Assembly (NCBI RefSeq): GCF_900113335.1
Contig: NZ_FOOX01000001.1
Span: 372,001-436,000 of the forward strand
Length of the DNA: 64,000 bases
Reading direction: 5' to 3'
Origin: Desulfotruncus arcticus DSM 17038
GTDB taxonomy: Bacteria > Bacillota > Desulfotomaculia > Desulfotomaculales > Desulfallaceae
Shown here: one piece after another, positions 1 through 8,903 of the stretch
Position numbering within the stretch: the stretch's first letter is position 1
Layout of the letters: the number at the start of each line of letters is the position of its first letter
Translations under genes and position numbers: made by a program
The notes under the pieces: generated by a model
Seen by the model: only the letters and a program-made list of their open reading frames with translations
The model's database searches: none
Told to the model about the DNA's origin: nothing

Positions 1-16
1 GTCCCGCTGTACAAGC

Positions 17-46
17 GGAAAAAACCGGGGATTAACGTTCCCGGTT
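17..46 (-). terminator. Intrinsic terminator of the L,D-transpeptidase gene
   Basis: An 8-bp stem (23-30 with 39-46) is followed, on the minus strand, by a run of six T residues. It lies directly after the stop of the minus-strand gene that ends at 54. Confidence 0.75.
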
Positions 47-53
47 ATTTTAG

Positions 54-1001
54 TTACAGGCCCAGTTCAGCATATACCTTTGAATCCACCGAATTATCGA
101 AGGGTAATCCCTGTGCCTTCCTAAACTCAATTACCGCTTTTTCCATTCCACCGCCCCAGATACCGTCAATAGGCCCGTTATAAAAACCGAGTCTTTTTAG
201 CCTTATTTGTACCTCAAGCACGTCTCCGCCCCGTTCATCCCGCCTCATTGTGCGATACCTGCTTGGCTGGTAGTGCAAAGGATTTCCGAGGATTACAACC
301 CTTGTATCCGGCTTAATCCAGGGATAAATCTCCTCCACATTTACGTTATTCATTCGAATACACCCGTGACTGGCATAACTTCCAATGGAATAGGGCTTAT
401 TGGTGCCATGTATTCCGTATATGCCCCAGGGGGCCGTAAGACCTATCCAGCGGGTGCCAAAGCCGGTTCCCCAGTTCATAGCCTTGCGTAAAACCTTAAA
501 ATTGCCGATTGGTGTAGGGGTATCATGTTTACCTACAGCTACGGCATACTGCTTATAGGGTTCCCCGTCGGCCATAATTGTCAGCTTGCGCTGCCTGGTA
601 TCAATCAAAATACTAACTTCGCCCGGTGGTGGAGGAACATCACTTTTTGCCATCGAGAGGCAGTAGGCATCATCCAAAGCCTGACGAGTTTTTTCGGTGA
701 AGATGCCATCAGGAATTATTCCCCGGGCTTCCTGAAAATTGTTAACCGCCAGGGCGGTAGCTTTTTCATAAACGCCGTTTATAGGCCCATGGTAATAATC
801 CAATTCCCTAAGCATACGCTGCAGTAATTCAATGTCCGGCCCGCACATGCTGGGTTGCTGAATTTTAAATACACGGTTGTGGCCTTGGATATTACGACAG
901 AATTCGCATTCCGGTACCGCTTCCGCCGGTTCTGTAAGAAAAAAGATTACGCAAAAAAAAGATATAACGATAATAATACAAGTGTTTTTTGATTTTTGCA
1001 T
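54..1001 (-). CDS. L,D-transpeptidase (YkuD domain) flanked by two peptidoglycan-binding domains
   Basis: Predicted secreted cell-wall cross-linking enzyme that forms 3-3 links in peptidoglycan or anchors proteins to it. Residues 1-28 form a signal peptide. A PG_binding_1 domain lies at about 52-112, the YkuD catalytic domain at about 128-240, and a second PG_binding_1 at about 258-315. The YkuD motif is intact: H198-G-T, then S211-H-G-C214-I-R216, with C214 as the expected nucleophile. The start is ATG at 1001. The two binding domains share a YxGPIxG signature and look like diverged copies. The gene is monocistronic, with a terminator right after it, and is divergent from the GerMN lipoprotein gene. 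Family assignment is firm; the exact substrate is not. Confidence 0.93.
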   Translation of the reverse strand: MQKSKNTCIIIVISFFCVIFFLTEPAEAVPECEFCRNIQGHNRVFKIQQPSMCGPDIELLQRMLRELDYYHGPINGVYEKATALAVNNFQEARGIIPDGIFTEKTRQALDDAYCLSMAKSDVPPPPGEVSILIDTRQRKLTIMADGEPYKQYAVAVGKHDTPTPIGNFKVLRKAMNWGTGFGTRWIGLTAPWGIYGIHGTNKPYSIGSYASHGCIRMNNVNVEEIYPWIKPDTRVVILGNPLHYQPSRYRTMRRDERGGDVLEVQIRLKRLGFYNGPIDGIWGGGMEKAVIEFRKAQGLPFDNSVDSKVYAELGL

Positions 1002-1142
1002 TTACTATCCCCCTGTAATAACGCCTAAAAAATATTTTTCCCTCACTTTTGTTATGTATTCAAAAGAGCTTAATTGTCATAAACCTGCACCTCCGTTCAT
1101 ACATTATTGTAAAAAACATGGACAACCATCGGGGGGATTTAT

Positions 1143-1739
1143 GTGAAAGCAACGGTAAAATTTTTTATTTATATGGGATTGATTATTATCGCCTTATACA
1201 CATCTGGCTGTTCAGACAACAAAGCTAAGCAAAATTCCGCAGAAAAAAATGTTATAGCATTACAGCAACAAGAAGCCGGTAATCAGCAGCTGGCATCTGT
1301 GAATAATAATGACAGTTTATCGGCTGACACGACTGAAGTAGTTCTTTATTTTTCCGACGGTAATGGAAAACTGGCACCAGAGCGGCGAAAAATAAGAAAA
1401 GTTCCCGGGATTGCCAGAGAAACCATTAATGAATTATGCCGTGGACCGCAAGTAAACGGGTTGGAGGCAACTATCCCTCCCAATACAAGCCTTTTGGATA
1501 TTAATATTCAGGATGGTTTATGTACTATCAACCTGAGTGAGGAATTAATAACCGAGCACAGCGGAGGGTCCGCAGCGGAAAATATGACTGTTTATTCCCT
1601 AGTTAATACCCTGTCTCAGTTTCAGTCAATTGAATCTGTTCAAATACTGGTTGAAGGCAAAATAGTACCAACTATTGCTGGGCATCTGGATGTCAGCAGC
1701 CCACTGGAAAGAGATCCGGAGATTGTCAGTTCCATCTAA
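1143..1739 (+). CDS. GerMN-domain lipoprotein (sporulation/germination type)
   Basis: A 198-residue predicted lipoprotein. The N-terminus has a hydrophobic stretch and a lipobox ending at C23 (YTSGC), so it should be anchored on the outer face of the membrane. A low-complexity linker rich in Q, N and E follows, then a GerMN fold at about 66-170. GerMN domains occur in Bacillus GerM, needed for sporulation and germination, and in many Firmicute lipoproteins. The start is GTG at 1143 behind a GGGGGGA ribosome site; the ATG two bases upstream meets TGA at once. It is divergent from the L,D-transpeptidase gene, which fits a cell-wall role. A direct sporulation role is inferred from the family. 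Confidence 0.85.
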   Translation: MKATVKFFIYMGLIIIALYTSGCSDNKAKQNSAEKNVIALQQQEAGNQQLASVNNNDSLSADTTEVVLYFSDGNGKLAPERRKIRKVPGIARETINELCRGPQVNGLEATIPPNTSLLDINIQDGLCTINLSEELITEHSGGSAAENMTVYSLVNTLSQFQSIESVQILVEGKIVPTIAGHLDVSSPLERDPEIVSSI

Positions 1740-1800
1740 AATATACTACTGTCGCGATTCTTCAACGTCCAATATGGGCCAGGCTAAAGAAAAAATATTA

Positions 1801-1836
1801 AAAAGCGCGCTAAAGGAACTGATTTAGCGCGCTTTT
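1801..1836. terminator. Bidirectional terminator hairpin with the conserved GGAACTGA loop
   Basis: A perfect 14-bp stem (1801-1814 with 1823-1836) has A-run and T-run flanks, so it can end both the upstream plus-strand gene and the minus-strand gene whose stop is at 1841. Its loop, GGAACTGA, recurs in hairpins near 23.8, 23.93 and 57.53 kb, so this is also a member of a dispersed repeat family. Confidence 0.8.
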
Positions 1837-1840
1837 CTTG

Positions 1841-2956
1841 TTAATGCCAGCCGGTTTGGTGAAACTCAAATTGTGCTGTTGCATTTCCGTATTGATAAGT
1901 GGGAATATAGTTTTCCGTCAGATCCACCGACACAATTTTATTTTCCCTGATGGACCGCAACATATCCAGAATAGTTTTGGCGTCACCGAATTCCATTTCC
2001 GGGGTCACAGCTATTGTTTCCTTGCCAAACATGGCATTATACAGGTTTAATAACTCGTTATAATACCCTCTTTGTGGCCGGTATGGTATCTGCTCTCTAT
2101 TGCCATCATCATGCACCACATTTATTACACCGCAATCCCGCTCCTCCAGGTAAATCATCCCGCCTGTGCCAAAAATACGCATTCCAATCAGCGGGCGCTG
2201 CATTTCCTTGCCGGAACAGTAAAAAGAAAACTGTCCAATTGTCCCGCTCTTAAACTGCATATTAACAGTAACTATAGCATAAGGTGCAAAATCATCATTT
2301 TGGGGGACCCCAAATGCTTGCAATCTATCAATTGCGCCAAAAATATGCCTGATTCCCGCAACGTCATGCACACCTGTATCCATTATCACCCCGCCATGAA
2401 AAACCGGATGTTGGCGCCATTCAGTCCTGGCAAATTTGTTCTTTAGCATGTCATGCGGGAAGTTAACTACCTTGTTTTGAATGAAATAGACAACATCGCC
2501 AACTTTTTTCTGTCTGATCACGTCTCTGATAATATTAATATCTTCATTGTAGCGATAATTCTCAGCGATCATTATGGGAATACCATACTTACGGGGCAAT
2601 TCTGCATGGGCTCGTGCCTGTTCGTAATTTGACGCCAGTGGTTTTTCACAGATTATAGCTTTACCGGGCTGATGTGCCAATGTCCTGGCAATGTCTTCAG
2701 TGACACGATAATTGTGTTCAATGGGGACCATAACATCGAAAATATTAATGTCATTTCGCCATAACATCGGCCTGTAATCGGTATAAATACTGTCGCCTCT
2801 GATACCAAGTCTGTCAACCCACTGTCTTGTTTTATCAGGTTCAGGATCGCAAAGTGCTACGATCTCGTATTTATCTGACAATTCCTGATAAGCGGGATAA
2901 TGAAGCCGCTCAAATGCTAAACCCGTTCCAATAATCCCAACTTTTAGTTTATCCAA
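1841..2956 (-). CDS. Gfo/Idh/MocA family NAD(P)-dependent oxidoreductase
   Basis: Predicted cytosolic NAD(P)-dependent dehydrogenase acting on a sugar, inositol or related polyol. The Rossmann nucleotide-binding motif is at residues 7-12 (GIIGTG), the family CEKPLA motif is at 103-108, and the GGVxxDTGVHD motif at 188-198 carries the usual catalytic His (H197). At 371 residues it is of normal length. The start is TTG at 2956 behind GGAGGG; the nearby ATG at 2963 runs into a stop after four codons. There are no pathway neighbours, so the substrate cannot be named. Confidence 0.88.
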   Translation of the reverse strand: MDKLKVGIIGTGLAFERLHYPAYQELSDKYEIVALCDPEPDKTRQWVDRLGIRGDSIYTDYRPMLWRNDINIFDVMVPIEHNYRVTEDIARTLAHQPGKAIICEKPLASNYEQARAHAELPRKYGIPIMIAENYRYNEDINIIRDVIRQKKVGDVVYFIQNKVVNFPHDMLKNKFARTEWRQHPVFHGGVIMDTGVHDVAGIRHIFGAIDRLQAFGVPQNDDFAPYAIVTVNMQFKSGTIGQFSFYCSGKEMQRPLIGMRIFGTGGMIYLEERDCGVINVVHDDGNREQIPYRPQRGYYNELLNLYNAMFGKETIAVTPEMEFGDAKTILDMLRSIRENKIVSVDLTENYIPTYQYGNATAQFEFHQTGWH

Positions 2957-2999
2957 GTCTCATCCCTCCATATATTGAATAATGTTTTATCTTCGCACA

Positions 3000-3114
3000 G
3001 CCTGTAAGGCCCCGCCATCTTAGGTCGGGGACTAACAGGCTGTGAGCTTGAAATAAGTGCGACTAAGGTTCAGATGGGGTCAGAACCCCACTTGAACCAA
3101 GTCTTCTATATTAT
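3000..3114 (+). repeat. Two-hairpin repeat element, copy A
   Basis: Copy A of an element found again at 56980-57094. A first imperfect hairpin spans 3000-3040. A conserved linker (GAAATAAGTGCGACTAA) follows, then a second hairpin with arms 3067-3080 and 3085-3098, then the conserved tail AAGTCTTCT. The first hairpin has no sequence in common with copy B, but its place is the same. This resembles subterminal palindromes of IS200/IS605-type or palindrome-associated mobile elements; no transposase ORF is present. The rest of the 357-base gap (2957-2999, 3115-3313) is AT-rich and shows nothing I can name. Confidence 0.65.
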
Positions 3115-3313
3115 GTAACTGGAAAAGACATTATATCCATTAAAATGCCTTTTCAGGGAACTTTTCGCTAGCATAAAACGTCATAATGGTAGTATTGTCA
3201 ATTATTATTTTGTATTTTTTTACATTTAAGAAGGCCAGCAGGCTTTTTAGTAAAATTGTCGAATTATTTCCAGGAATAATATCAAAAAGGAGAGGAAATG
3301 AGGTAATGAGTCC

Positions 3314-5380
3314 ATGACCCCCCGTTGGAAAAAAAATATCAAAAAGATATTAACGGGCTTTGCACTTTTTACAGCTAGTTGTTTGGTGTTACCCGGCAAT
3401 GTATTTGCGGCAACCCGTTTAACCGTTACCGGCAGCACCGTAAATGTGCGCAGCGGACCTGATACTGTGTCCGCCATTGTTGCAAAAGTGAATAAAAATG
3501 AACAATACAACGTAGTGGACAAGCGTGGTGATTGGTTTAAAATCAATGCGAACGGAGCTGATGGATGGATTGCCGGCTGGCTGGTTAAAGCCGAGTCCGT
3601 ACCGGACGAAGCTGTCAGTCATGCTGTTGTAAAAACCGATGGATTAAATGTTAGAAGTGGACCCGGTACAACCTATAATGTTGTCAATCAGATAAAAGCA
3701 GGCAGTGTGCTTGAAGTTATCTCAAACTCCAACGACTGGTATAAAGTTAAGCTGCCGGACGGCAATACGGGATGGGTAGCAGGATGGCTGGTGACAATAG
3801 AAAAAACGGTGAATCAAGAGCCTGCGCAGCAGCCAGCTGAGCAACCGCCTGCAGCAATTCCACAACAATCTCAGTCACAACAGCCAACTGTAATTAAGCA
3901 GGCTACTTTGACAGCATCTAATGTAAATGTCCGGGAAGGACCGGGAACCAGCTACAAAGCTGTTGCCAAGGTTAACAGTGGAGAAAAATACAATGTGGCT
4001 GCTGTAAATGGACAATGGCTAAAAATAAGTCTACCGGGAGGCAAGTCCGGCTGGATTGCCGGTTGGCTGGCCAGTGTAACCAATATAACGGCAGAACAGC
4101 CTTCATCAACACCACAACAGCCGTCACAATCACCATCACAGCAACAGCAGCCGCCGCAGGGTGATTCTATGCTGGCTGTGGTTAACGGCAGCAATGTAAA
4201 CGTGCGCGGCGGACCGGGCACAACCCACGGAGTGATCAGCCAGGTAAGCCGGGGCCAGAAACTTGGTGTCATAGAAAGCACCGGTGACTGGTACAAAGTT
4301 AAGCTTGACGGGGGAGTAGTTGGTTGGATAGCCGGTTGGTTGGTAAATACGGAAAAAGCCGAAGCCTCACCAGCGCCGGGCGATCCACCCGTAGTAACGG
4401 AAGATACCGATCAAAGTGGTAATACTGATGGTTCGGGACAGACTAACAACGGGCAGCCAACAGAGGCGTCCAAGCTGGAGAAAATTGAAGCTAATGAAGA
4501 TGATGGACATACCCTTGTATCAATAAGTGCAACAGGCCCATTAAATTACGATATGTTTTTAATTAAAAACCCCGACCGTCTGGTGTTGGATTTGAAAAAC
4601 ATTGACCCGGGAGACCTGCCTGAAAAAATATCCATAGGCACTGAGGTAGTTCCTCAAATTAGGACAGGTTGGTTCAGTAAAGAGCAACCGGTATTCCGGG
4701 TGGTATTTGATTTAAACGGCGCCGTTGTATCTCTGGACAAGCTGTCCGAAGACCGCAAGCAATTGAATTTAGACATTTCCATCCCCACAGAAGGTAATTT
4801 CTTGCAAGGCAGGGTTATTGCCATTGATCCCGGGCACGGAGGCAAAGACCCCGGCGCCAAAGGTCCGACAGGTTTACTGGAAAAAGACGTAAATCTTGAT
4901 ATAGGATTAAAACTTGCCGAAATACTAAAGGAAAAAGGCGCCAAAGTAGTGATGACAAGGTCTGATGACTCTTACGTGGATCTCTACGAAATATCAGAGA
5001 TTGCCAAACGTAACGGCGCAGAAGTATTTTTAAGCATTCATAGCAACGCCAGTGCTAATCCGAGTATAAACGGGACGAGTACCTATTATCGCAGGGATAC
5101 GGGAGAACTGGCACCTGGCGTTAATCAAGCCGATAACCGCCGGCTGGCTGGAGCAATCCAGTCCGAGTTGCTTAGATCACTGGAAAGACGTAGTCTCGGT
5201 GTACTTCAGGCCAATTTTGTGGTTTTGCGCACATCATCGGTACCGGCGGCACTGGCGGAGGTAGCATTCATTTCCAACAGTGAAGAGGAACAGATGCTGC
5301 GCCAGGATGCAACCAGGCAAAAAATCGCTGAAGCACTGGCTGACGCACTGAATAATTACTTCTCTCCAACAACGCAGTAA
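3314..5380 (+). CDS. N-acetylmuramoyl-L-alanine amidase with four SH3 domains and an AMIN domain
   Basis: A 688-residue secreted zinc amidase that cuts the bond between MurNAc and the stem peptide. The N-terminal signal is at about 1-33. Four bacterial SH3 domains follow (about 33-94, 102-164, 195-257 and 287-348), each with N-V-R-x-G-P and a W-I/V-A-G-W-L ending, separated by Gln/Pro/Ser linkers. An AMIN domain lies at about 391-490 and Amidase_3 at about 500-685. Zinc and catalytic residues are all present: H508 (DPGHGG), E523 (LLEKD), H576 (SIHSNA) and E649 (LAEVAF). The start is ATG at 3314. It is followed immediately by a strong terminator. Likely role is cell separation, germination or mother-cell lysis. 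Confidence 0.95.
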   Translation: MTPRWKKNIKKILTGFALFTASCLVLPGNVFAATRLTVTGSTVNVRSGPDTVSAIVAKVNKNEQYNVVDKRGDWFKINANGADGWIAGWLVKAESVPDEAVSHAVVKTDGLNVRSGPGTTYNVVNQIKAGSVLEVISNSNDWYKVKLPDGNTGWVAGWLVTIEKTVNQEPAQQPAEQPPAAIPQQSQSQQPTVIKQATLTASNVNVREGPGTSYKAVAKVNSGEKYNVAAVNGQWLKISLPGGKSGWIAGWLASVTNITAEQPSSTPQQPSQSPSQQQQPPQGDSMLAVVNGSNVNVRGGPGTTHGVISQVSRGQKLGVIESTGDWYKVKLDGGVVGWIAGWLVNTEKAEASPAPGDPPVVTEDTDQSGNTDGSGQTNNGQPTEASKLEKIEANEDDGHTLVSISATGPLNYDMFLIKNPDRLVLDLKNIDPGDLPEKISIGTEVVPQIRTGWFSKEQPVFRVVFDLNGAVVSLDKLSEDRKQLNLDISIPTEGNFLQGRVIAIDPGHGGKDPGAKGPTGLLEKDVNLDIGLKLAEILKEKGAKVVMTRSDDSYVDLYEISEIAKRNGAEVFLSIHSNASANPSINGTSTYYRRDTGELAPGVNQADNRRLAGAIQSELLRSLERRSLGVLQANFVVLRTSSVPAALAEVAFISNSEEEQMLRQDATRQKIAEALADALNNYFSPTTQ

Positions 5381-5414
5381 AAAAACTGCGCCGGATAACC
5401 GGCGCAGTTTTTTT
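5381..5414 (+). terminator. Intrinsic terminator of the amidase gene
   Basis: A 14-bp perfect stem (5381-5394 with 5401-5414, plus CC at 5399-5400 in the stem) has a four-base loop and ends in seven T residues, one base after the amidase stop codon. Confidence 0.9.
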
Positions 5415-5467
5415 CAGCCTGTACATCAGCCGTATTTGCTTCTTTTAGTGTTAATAGGGGTCTAATT

Positions 5468-5500
5468 AGGGACATTCCTTGAAGAGGTGTGTCCACTTTC
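5468..5500 (+). repeat. GGGACATTCC small repeat, copy 1
   Basis: The sequence GGGACATTCCTTGAAGAGG, followed by TGTGTCCACTTTCC, can fold back on itself. It recurs at 21803-21840 and, inverted, at 32044-32078. All copies are intergenic. REP-like; no function can be assigned. Confidence 0.55.
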
Positions 5501-5590
5501 CTTTAAAATTACTATTTTAAATGATACAATATTCCAAGGCTAAAACGATTGTATTTGATGATCCGTTAGCATTGAAAGGATTATAAACAC

Positions 5591-6565
5591 ATGAAAATTG
5601 GCATAACAACTACAGTTCCCATGGAAATTATTTTTGCCGCCGGTCATACGCCCGTAGACCTTAATAATGTTTTTATTACCGGAGACAATCCCGGTTATCT
5701 GGTAGAGGAAGCCGAACTTGCCGGTTACCCCCGCAATGTCTGTTCATGGATCAAAGGGCTATACAGCACAGTGCTAAAGAGCAAAGACATTCGTACCGTC
5801 ATAGCCGTTACCCAGGGTGACTGCAGCAATACCCACGCACTTATGGAAACTCTTGAGTTAGCCGGCATAGAGATCATTGCTTTTGCTTTTCCCTTTGACC
5901 GGGATCCTGATTTGCTGCGCCTGCAGATGGAAAAACTTATGGAGCATTTAGGTACCGACTATGAAACAGTATATGCTACTAAAACTAAGCTTGATCAGAT
6001 TCGCCAGCTAGTATGGCAGATTGATCAATTAACCTGGCGTGAAAACGTGGTACACGGATGGGAAAACCACCTGTTTCAAGTCAATTGCAGTGACTTTATG
6101 GGCGACCCTGATACCTTTGCCAGAGAAGCGGATGAATTTATTGCCGAAGCCAAAACGAGAGAGCCAGACCGAAAAAGCCTTCGTATCGGCTATATCGGCG
6201 TTCCGCCAATTATGGGAGATCTATATGACTACCTGGAATCCAAAGGGGGCCGGGTCGTCTTTAATGAAACACAGCGTCAATTTTCAATGCCTTATCATAC
6301 AAAAGACATGGTGGAGCAATACAGGCTTTATACCTATCCTTACGGCATTTTTTTCCGTCTTAATGATATATGCAATGAAATATCCCGCCGCAAAATCGAT
6401 GGCATTATCCATTATGCCCAGAGTTTTTGCTACCGGCAGATAGAAGATCTGATCATCAGGCAAAAAATAAAAATGCCGGTATTAACTATAGAGGGCGATA
6501 AACCCAATCAGCTTGATGCCAGGACCAAGATGAGAATTGATTCGTTTCTTGAAATGCTGAGGTGA
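5591..6565 (+). CDS. 2-hydroxyacyl-CoA dehydratase D-component family protein (HgdB/BcrB-like)
   Basis: A 324-residue homologue of the subunits of 2-hydroxyacyl-CoA dehydratases and benzoyl-CoA reductases, which hold a [4Fe-4S] cluster and receive a high-energy electron from an ATP-driven activase. Three Cys in typical places could bind the cluster: C51 (NVCSW), C78 (QGDCSN) and C280 (QSFCYR). The matching activase follows five bases downstream. Only one dehydratase-type subunit is present, whereas known enzymes use two different ones, so it may be a homodimer or may work on an unknown substrate. The start is ATG at 5591. Family assignment is firm; the reaction is unknown. Confidence 0.85.
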   Translation: MKIGITTTVPMEIIFAAGHTPVDLNNVFITGDNPGYLVEEAELAGYPRNVCSWIKGLYSTVLKSKDIRTVIAVTQGDCSNTHALMETLELAGIEIIAFAFPFDRDPDLLRLQMEKLMEHLGTDYETVYATKTKLDQIRQLVWQIDQLTWRENVVHGWENHLFQVNCSDFMGDPDTFAREADEFIAEAKTREPDRKSLRIGYIGVPPIMGDLYDYLESKGGRVVFNETQRQFSMPYHTKDMVEQYRLYTYPYGIFFRLNDICNEISRRKIDGIIHYAQSFCYRQIEDLIIRQKIKMPVLTIEGDKPNQLDARTKMRIDSFLEMLR

Positions 6566-6570
6566 TTTAA

Positions 6571-7362
6571 TTGTGGTGCGGAATAGATTTGGGCAGCCGT
6601 AGCGTAAAGGTTTCCCTCATAGATGAAGAAGGCCAAACCAGTTATTATATTTTTGACACCATAAAATTTTACCGGGAACACGGTAAGCTTACACAGGGCA
6701 AATTACAGGTCAACCTGGATAAACTATTAAAAGTAAGTCATATTAATAATGTTGTCGCCACCGGTTATGGCAGGCAAACCATAGATCTCGCCAATGCTTT
6801 GAATATACCGGAAATAAAGGCTCATGTTACTGGAGCCGCATATTCCACAGGTCTGGAGGATTTTACCTTGCTGGATCTCGGAGGTCAGGACAGCAAGGTG
6901 GCGCTGGTTCGGGGCGGCCGGATGATTGATTTTCAGACCAATGATAAGTGTGCGGCCAGCACCGGGCGTTACCTGGAAAACATGGCCGGGGTTCTTGACA
7001 TGACGTTGCCTGAACTAGCAAAGCACTACGCAAACCCTGTTGACCTTACCTCAACCTGTGCCATTTTTGGGGAGAGCGAGCTCATCGGCCGTATCGTGGA
7101 AGGCTATGACCCCACCGGTCTTGCCGCCGGGGTCAACCATTCCATCTTCAAGCGAATTAGGCCCATGCTGCAGCAGCTATTAAGTCCGGTGATAGTATTT
7201 ACAGGCGGGGTTGCTGCCAGCCCTGCTTTAAAAAAAATCATCAGCAGTGAACTTGGGGTTAAAGTGCTTGTCCCGGCAATGCACCAGTACACCGGCGCAA
7301 TTGGCTGTAGTGTAATTGCCCGCGCCAATTCTTTAAAAACGGGGTATGATTCGTGCAATTAA
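6571..7362 (+). CDS. Acyl-CoA dehydratase activase (HgdC/BadF family ATPase)
   Basis: A 263-residue ASKHA-fold ATPase that, in characterised relatives, hydrolyses ATP to inject a low-potential electron into a 2-hydroxyacyl-CoA dehydratase. The N-terminal phosphate loop is GIDLGSRSVK (4-13). C127 (NDKCAAST) and C163 (STCAIFGESE) match the two Cys of HgdC that share one [4Fe-4S] cluster across the dimer. LDLGGQDSK at 101-109 is the second phosphate motif. The start is TTG at 6571 with GAGGTGA overlapping the previous stop. Translational coupling with the dehydratase-like gene upstream and a 10-base overlap with the next gene indicate one operon. Confidence 0.92.
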   Translation: MWCGIDLGSRSVKVSLIDEEGQTSYYIFDTIKFYREHGKLTQGKLQVNLDKLLKVSHINNVVATGYGRQTIDLANALNIPEIKAHVTGAAYSTGLEDFTLLDLGGQDSKVALVRGGRMIDFQTNDKCAASTGRYLENMAGVLDMTLPELAKHYANPVDLTSTCAIFGESELIGRIVEGYDPTGLAAGVNHSIFKRIRPMLQQLLSPVIVFTGGVAASPALKKIISSELGVKVLVPAMHQYTGAIGCSVIARANSLKTGYDSCN

Positions 7363-8126
7363 CGGTTTTAGGATGCTGGGCGCCTTATCCGCGCCCGGGA
7401 GAAGCCTGTTCGGGCTATTTGCTGCAAAGCAATACCACCAATTTGCTGCTGGAAGCAGGTAACGGCAGTTTTGCCGAGCTTACCCGTCATATAGAGTATA
7501 CTTCCCTGTCAGGCCAGATTATTACCCACTTCCATCCGGATCATTACGCCGACATTTACTGTCTGCGGCATGCGATTGAAGGGGCAAGGCGTGAGGGGAG
7601 AATGAACTCAAAAATTAGCTTGTTTATCCCGCGCGATCCAGTTGAAATATCATCAAAAATAGCAGGTTATACACAGGCGTTTAATACAACTATCATTGAT
7701 GACCTACCTGATGTGGAAGAGATCAACGGTCTGAAACTGAAGACATCTGTCGCCGGCGCTTTAAAGCTGTATTTTATACCAATCACGCACTCTTTACCAG
7801 GTTATGCGGTGCTGGTTAAAGGCCAGGGTAAAAATTTTTTCTATTCCGGCGACACCGGCGCAACAGACATGATTAAAAAAGCAGCCCGGGATGTTGATCT
7901 TTTTCTTTGCGAGGCCAGTGGCCTGGATAAAGACGCCGATTACCTGAAGAGTATCCATCTTACGGCCAGACAGGCCGGCGAACTGGCTAAAGCAGCAAAG
8001 GCCAGAAGGTTACTAATCACTCATTTTTGGCCGGAATATGATCCACGGGAACTGCTTGATCAAGCCCGGTCGGGCTTTGGCCAAGAGGTTGAAACTGCTG
8101 TTCAGGGAAAAAAATATACTGTCTAA
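7353..8126 (+). CDS. MBL-fold metallohydrolase (RNase Z/phosphodiesterase-like)
   Basis: A 257-residue metallo-beta-lactamase-fold hydrolase. The metal motif is H59-F-H61-P-D63-H64, with further ligands expected at H in THSLPG, D in SGDTG and H in THFWPE. The compact form without extra domains resembles RNase Z-like and cyclic-phosphodiesterase-like members of the superfamily. The start is GTG at 7353, overlapping the activase gene by ten bases. It is the last gene before rph and probably co-transcribed with both sides. The substrate is unknown. Confidence 0.85.
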   Translation: MQLTVLGCWAPYPRPGEACSGYLLQSNTTNLLLEAGNGSFAELTRHIEYTSLSGQIITHFHPDHYADIYCLRHAIEGARREGRMNSKISLFIPRDPVEISSKIAGYTQAFNTTIIDDLPDVEEINGLKLKTSVAGALKLYFIPITHSLPGYAVLVKGQGKNFFYSGDTGATDMIKKAARDVDLFLCEASGLDKDADYLKSIHLTARQAGELAKAAKARRLLITHFWPEYDPRELLDQARSGFGQEVETAVQGKKYTV

Positions 8127-8155
8127 AAATCTTTATAAATAACCGGGAGGAGAAC

Positions 8156-8899
8156 ATGACGAGAACTGATGGTAGAAATAATCACCAAATGAGGCCGGTT
8201 ACAATCACCCGGGGAATAAATAAGCATGCCGAAGGGTCGGTGCTAATCGAAGTTGGTGATACCAAAGTAATATGTACGGCTACCGTAGAAGACAGACTGC
8301 CGGGGTGGCGAAAAATTGAAGGTGGAGGCGGCTGGGTTACAGCTGAATACGGCATGCTGCCCAGAAGCACAGGTTCCAGGATGATCAGGGAGTCCGTCAG
8401 GGGCAAGCCCAATGGACGCAGCCTGGAAATCCAAAGGTTGATTGGCCGCGCTCTGCGTTCTGTAACGGACCTGGCCGCACTGGGCGAAAAGTCTATAACC
8501 CTGGACTGTGATGTCATCCAGGCGGATGGCGGCACCCGTACGGCTTCAATAACAGGCGCCTTTATCGCACTTGTTGACGCTTTGCAGTGGTTGATTGAGC
8601 ATAAACGCCTTGACCATATACCACTCCGCGACTTTGTTGCTGCCACAAGTGTTGGCAGGGTAAATGGTGAAATTGTCCTTGATTTGAACTATACAGAGGA
8701 TTCCCAGGCGGAAGTAGACATGAATATAGTAATGACCGGTAATGGTGAATTCGTGGAAATACAGGGCACCGGAGAAGAAGCATCTTTCTCCAGGGTTGAA
8801 GCCAACGGTATGCTGGACCTGGCTCAGCAAGGTATTAAAGATTTAATTGAATACCAAAAACAGGTGTTGGGACAAATAGCCAACAATATTGGGAGGTAG
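8156..8899 (+). CDS. rph: Ribonuclease PH
   Basis: A 247-residue phosphorolytic 3'-5' exoribonuclease that trims tRNA 3' ends. The family signatures are clear: start MTRTDGR, the phosphate-binding stretch [15 protein letters not shown], and the [19 protein letters not shown] core. The start is ATG at 8156 behind GGGAGGAG. The stop overlaps the ribosome site of rdgB, and rph-rdgB-phosphoesterase is a conserved order in Firmicutes. A tRNA operon lies about 1.3 kb downstream on the other strand. Confidence 0.97.
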   Translation: MTRTDGRNNHQMRPVTITRGINKHAEGSVLIEVGDTKVICTATVEDRLPGWRKIEGGGGWVTAEYGMLPRSTGSRMIRESVRGKPNGRSLEIQRLIGRALRSVTDLAALGEKSITLDCDVIQADGGTRTASITGAFIALVDALQWLIEHKRLDHIPLRDFVAATSVGRVNGEIVLDLNYTEDSQAEVDMNIVMTGNGEFVEIQGTGEEASFSRVEANGMLDLAQQGIKDLIEYQKQVLGQIANNIGR

Positions 8900-8903
8900 G
8901 CAT

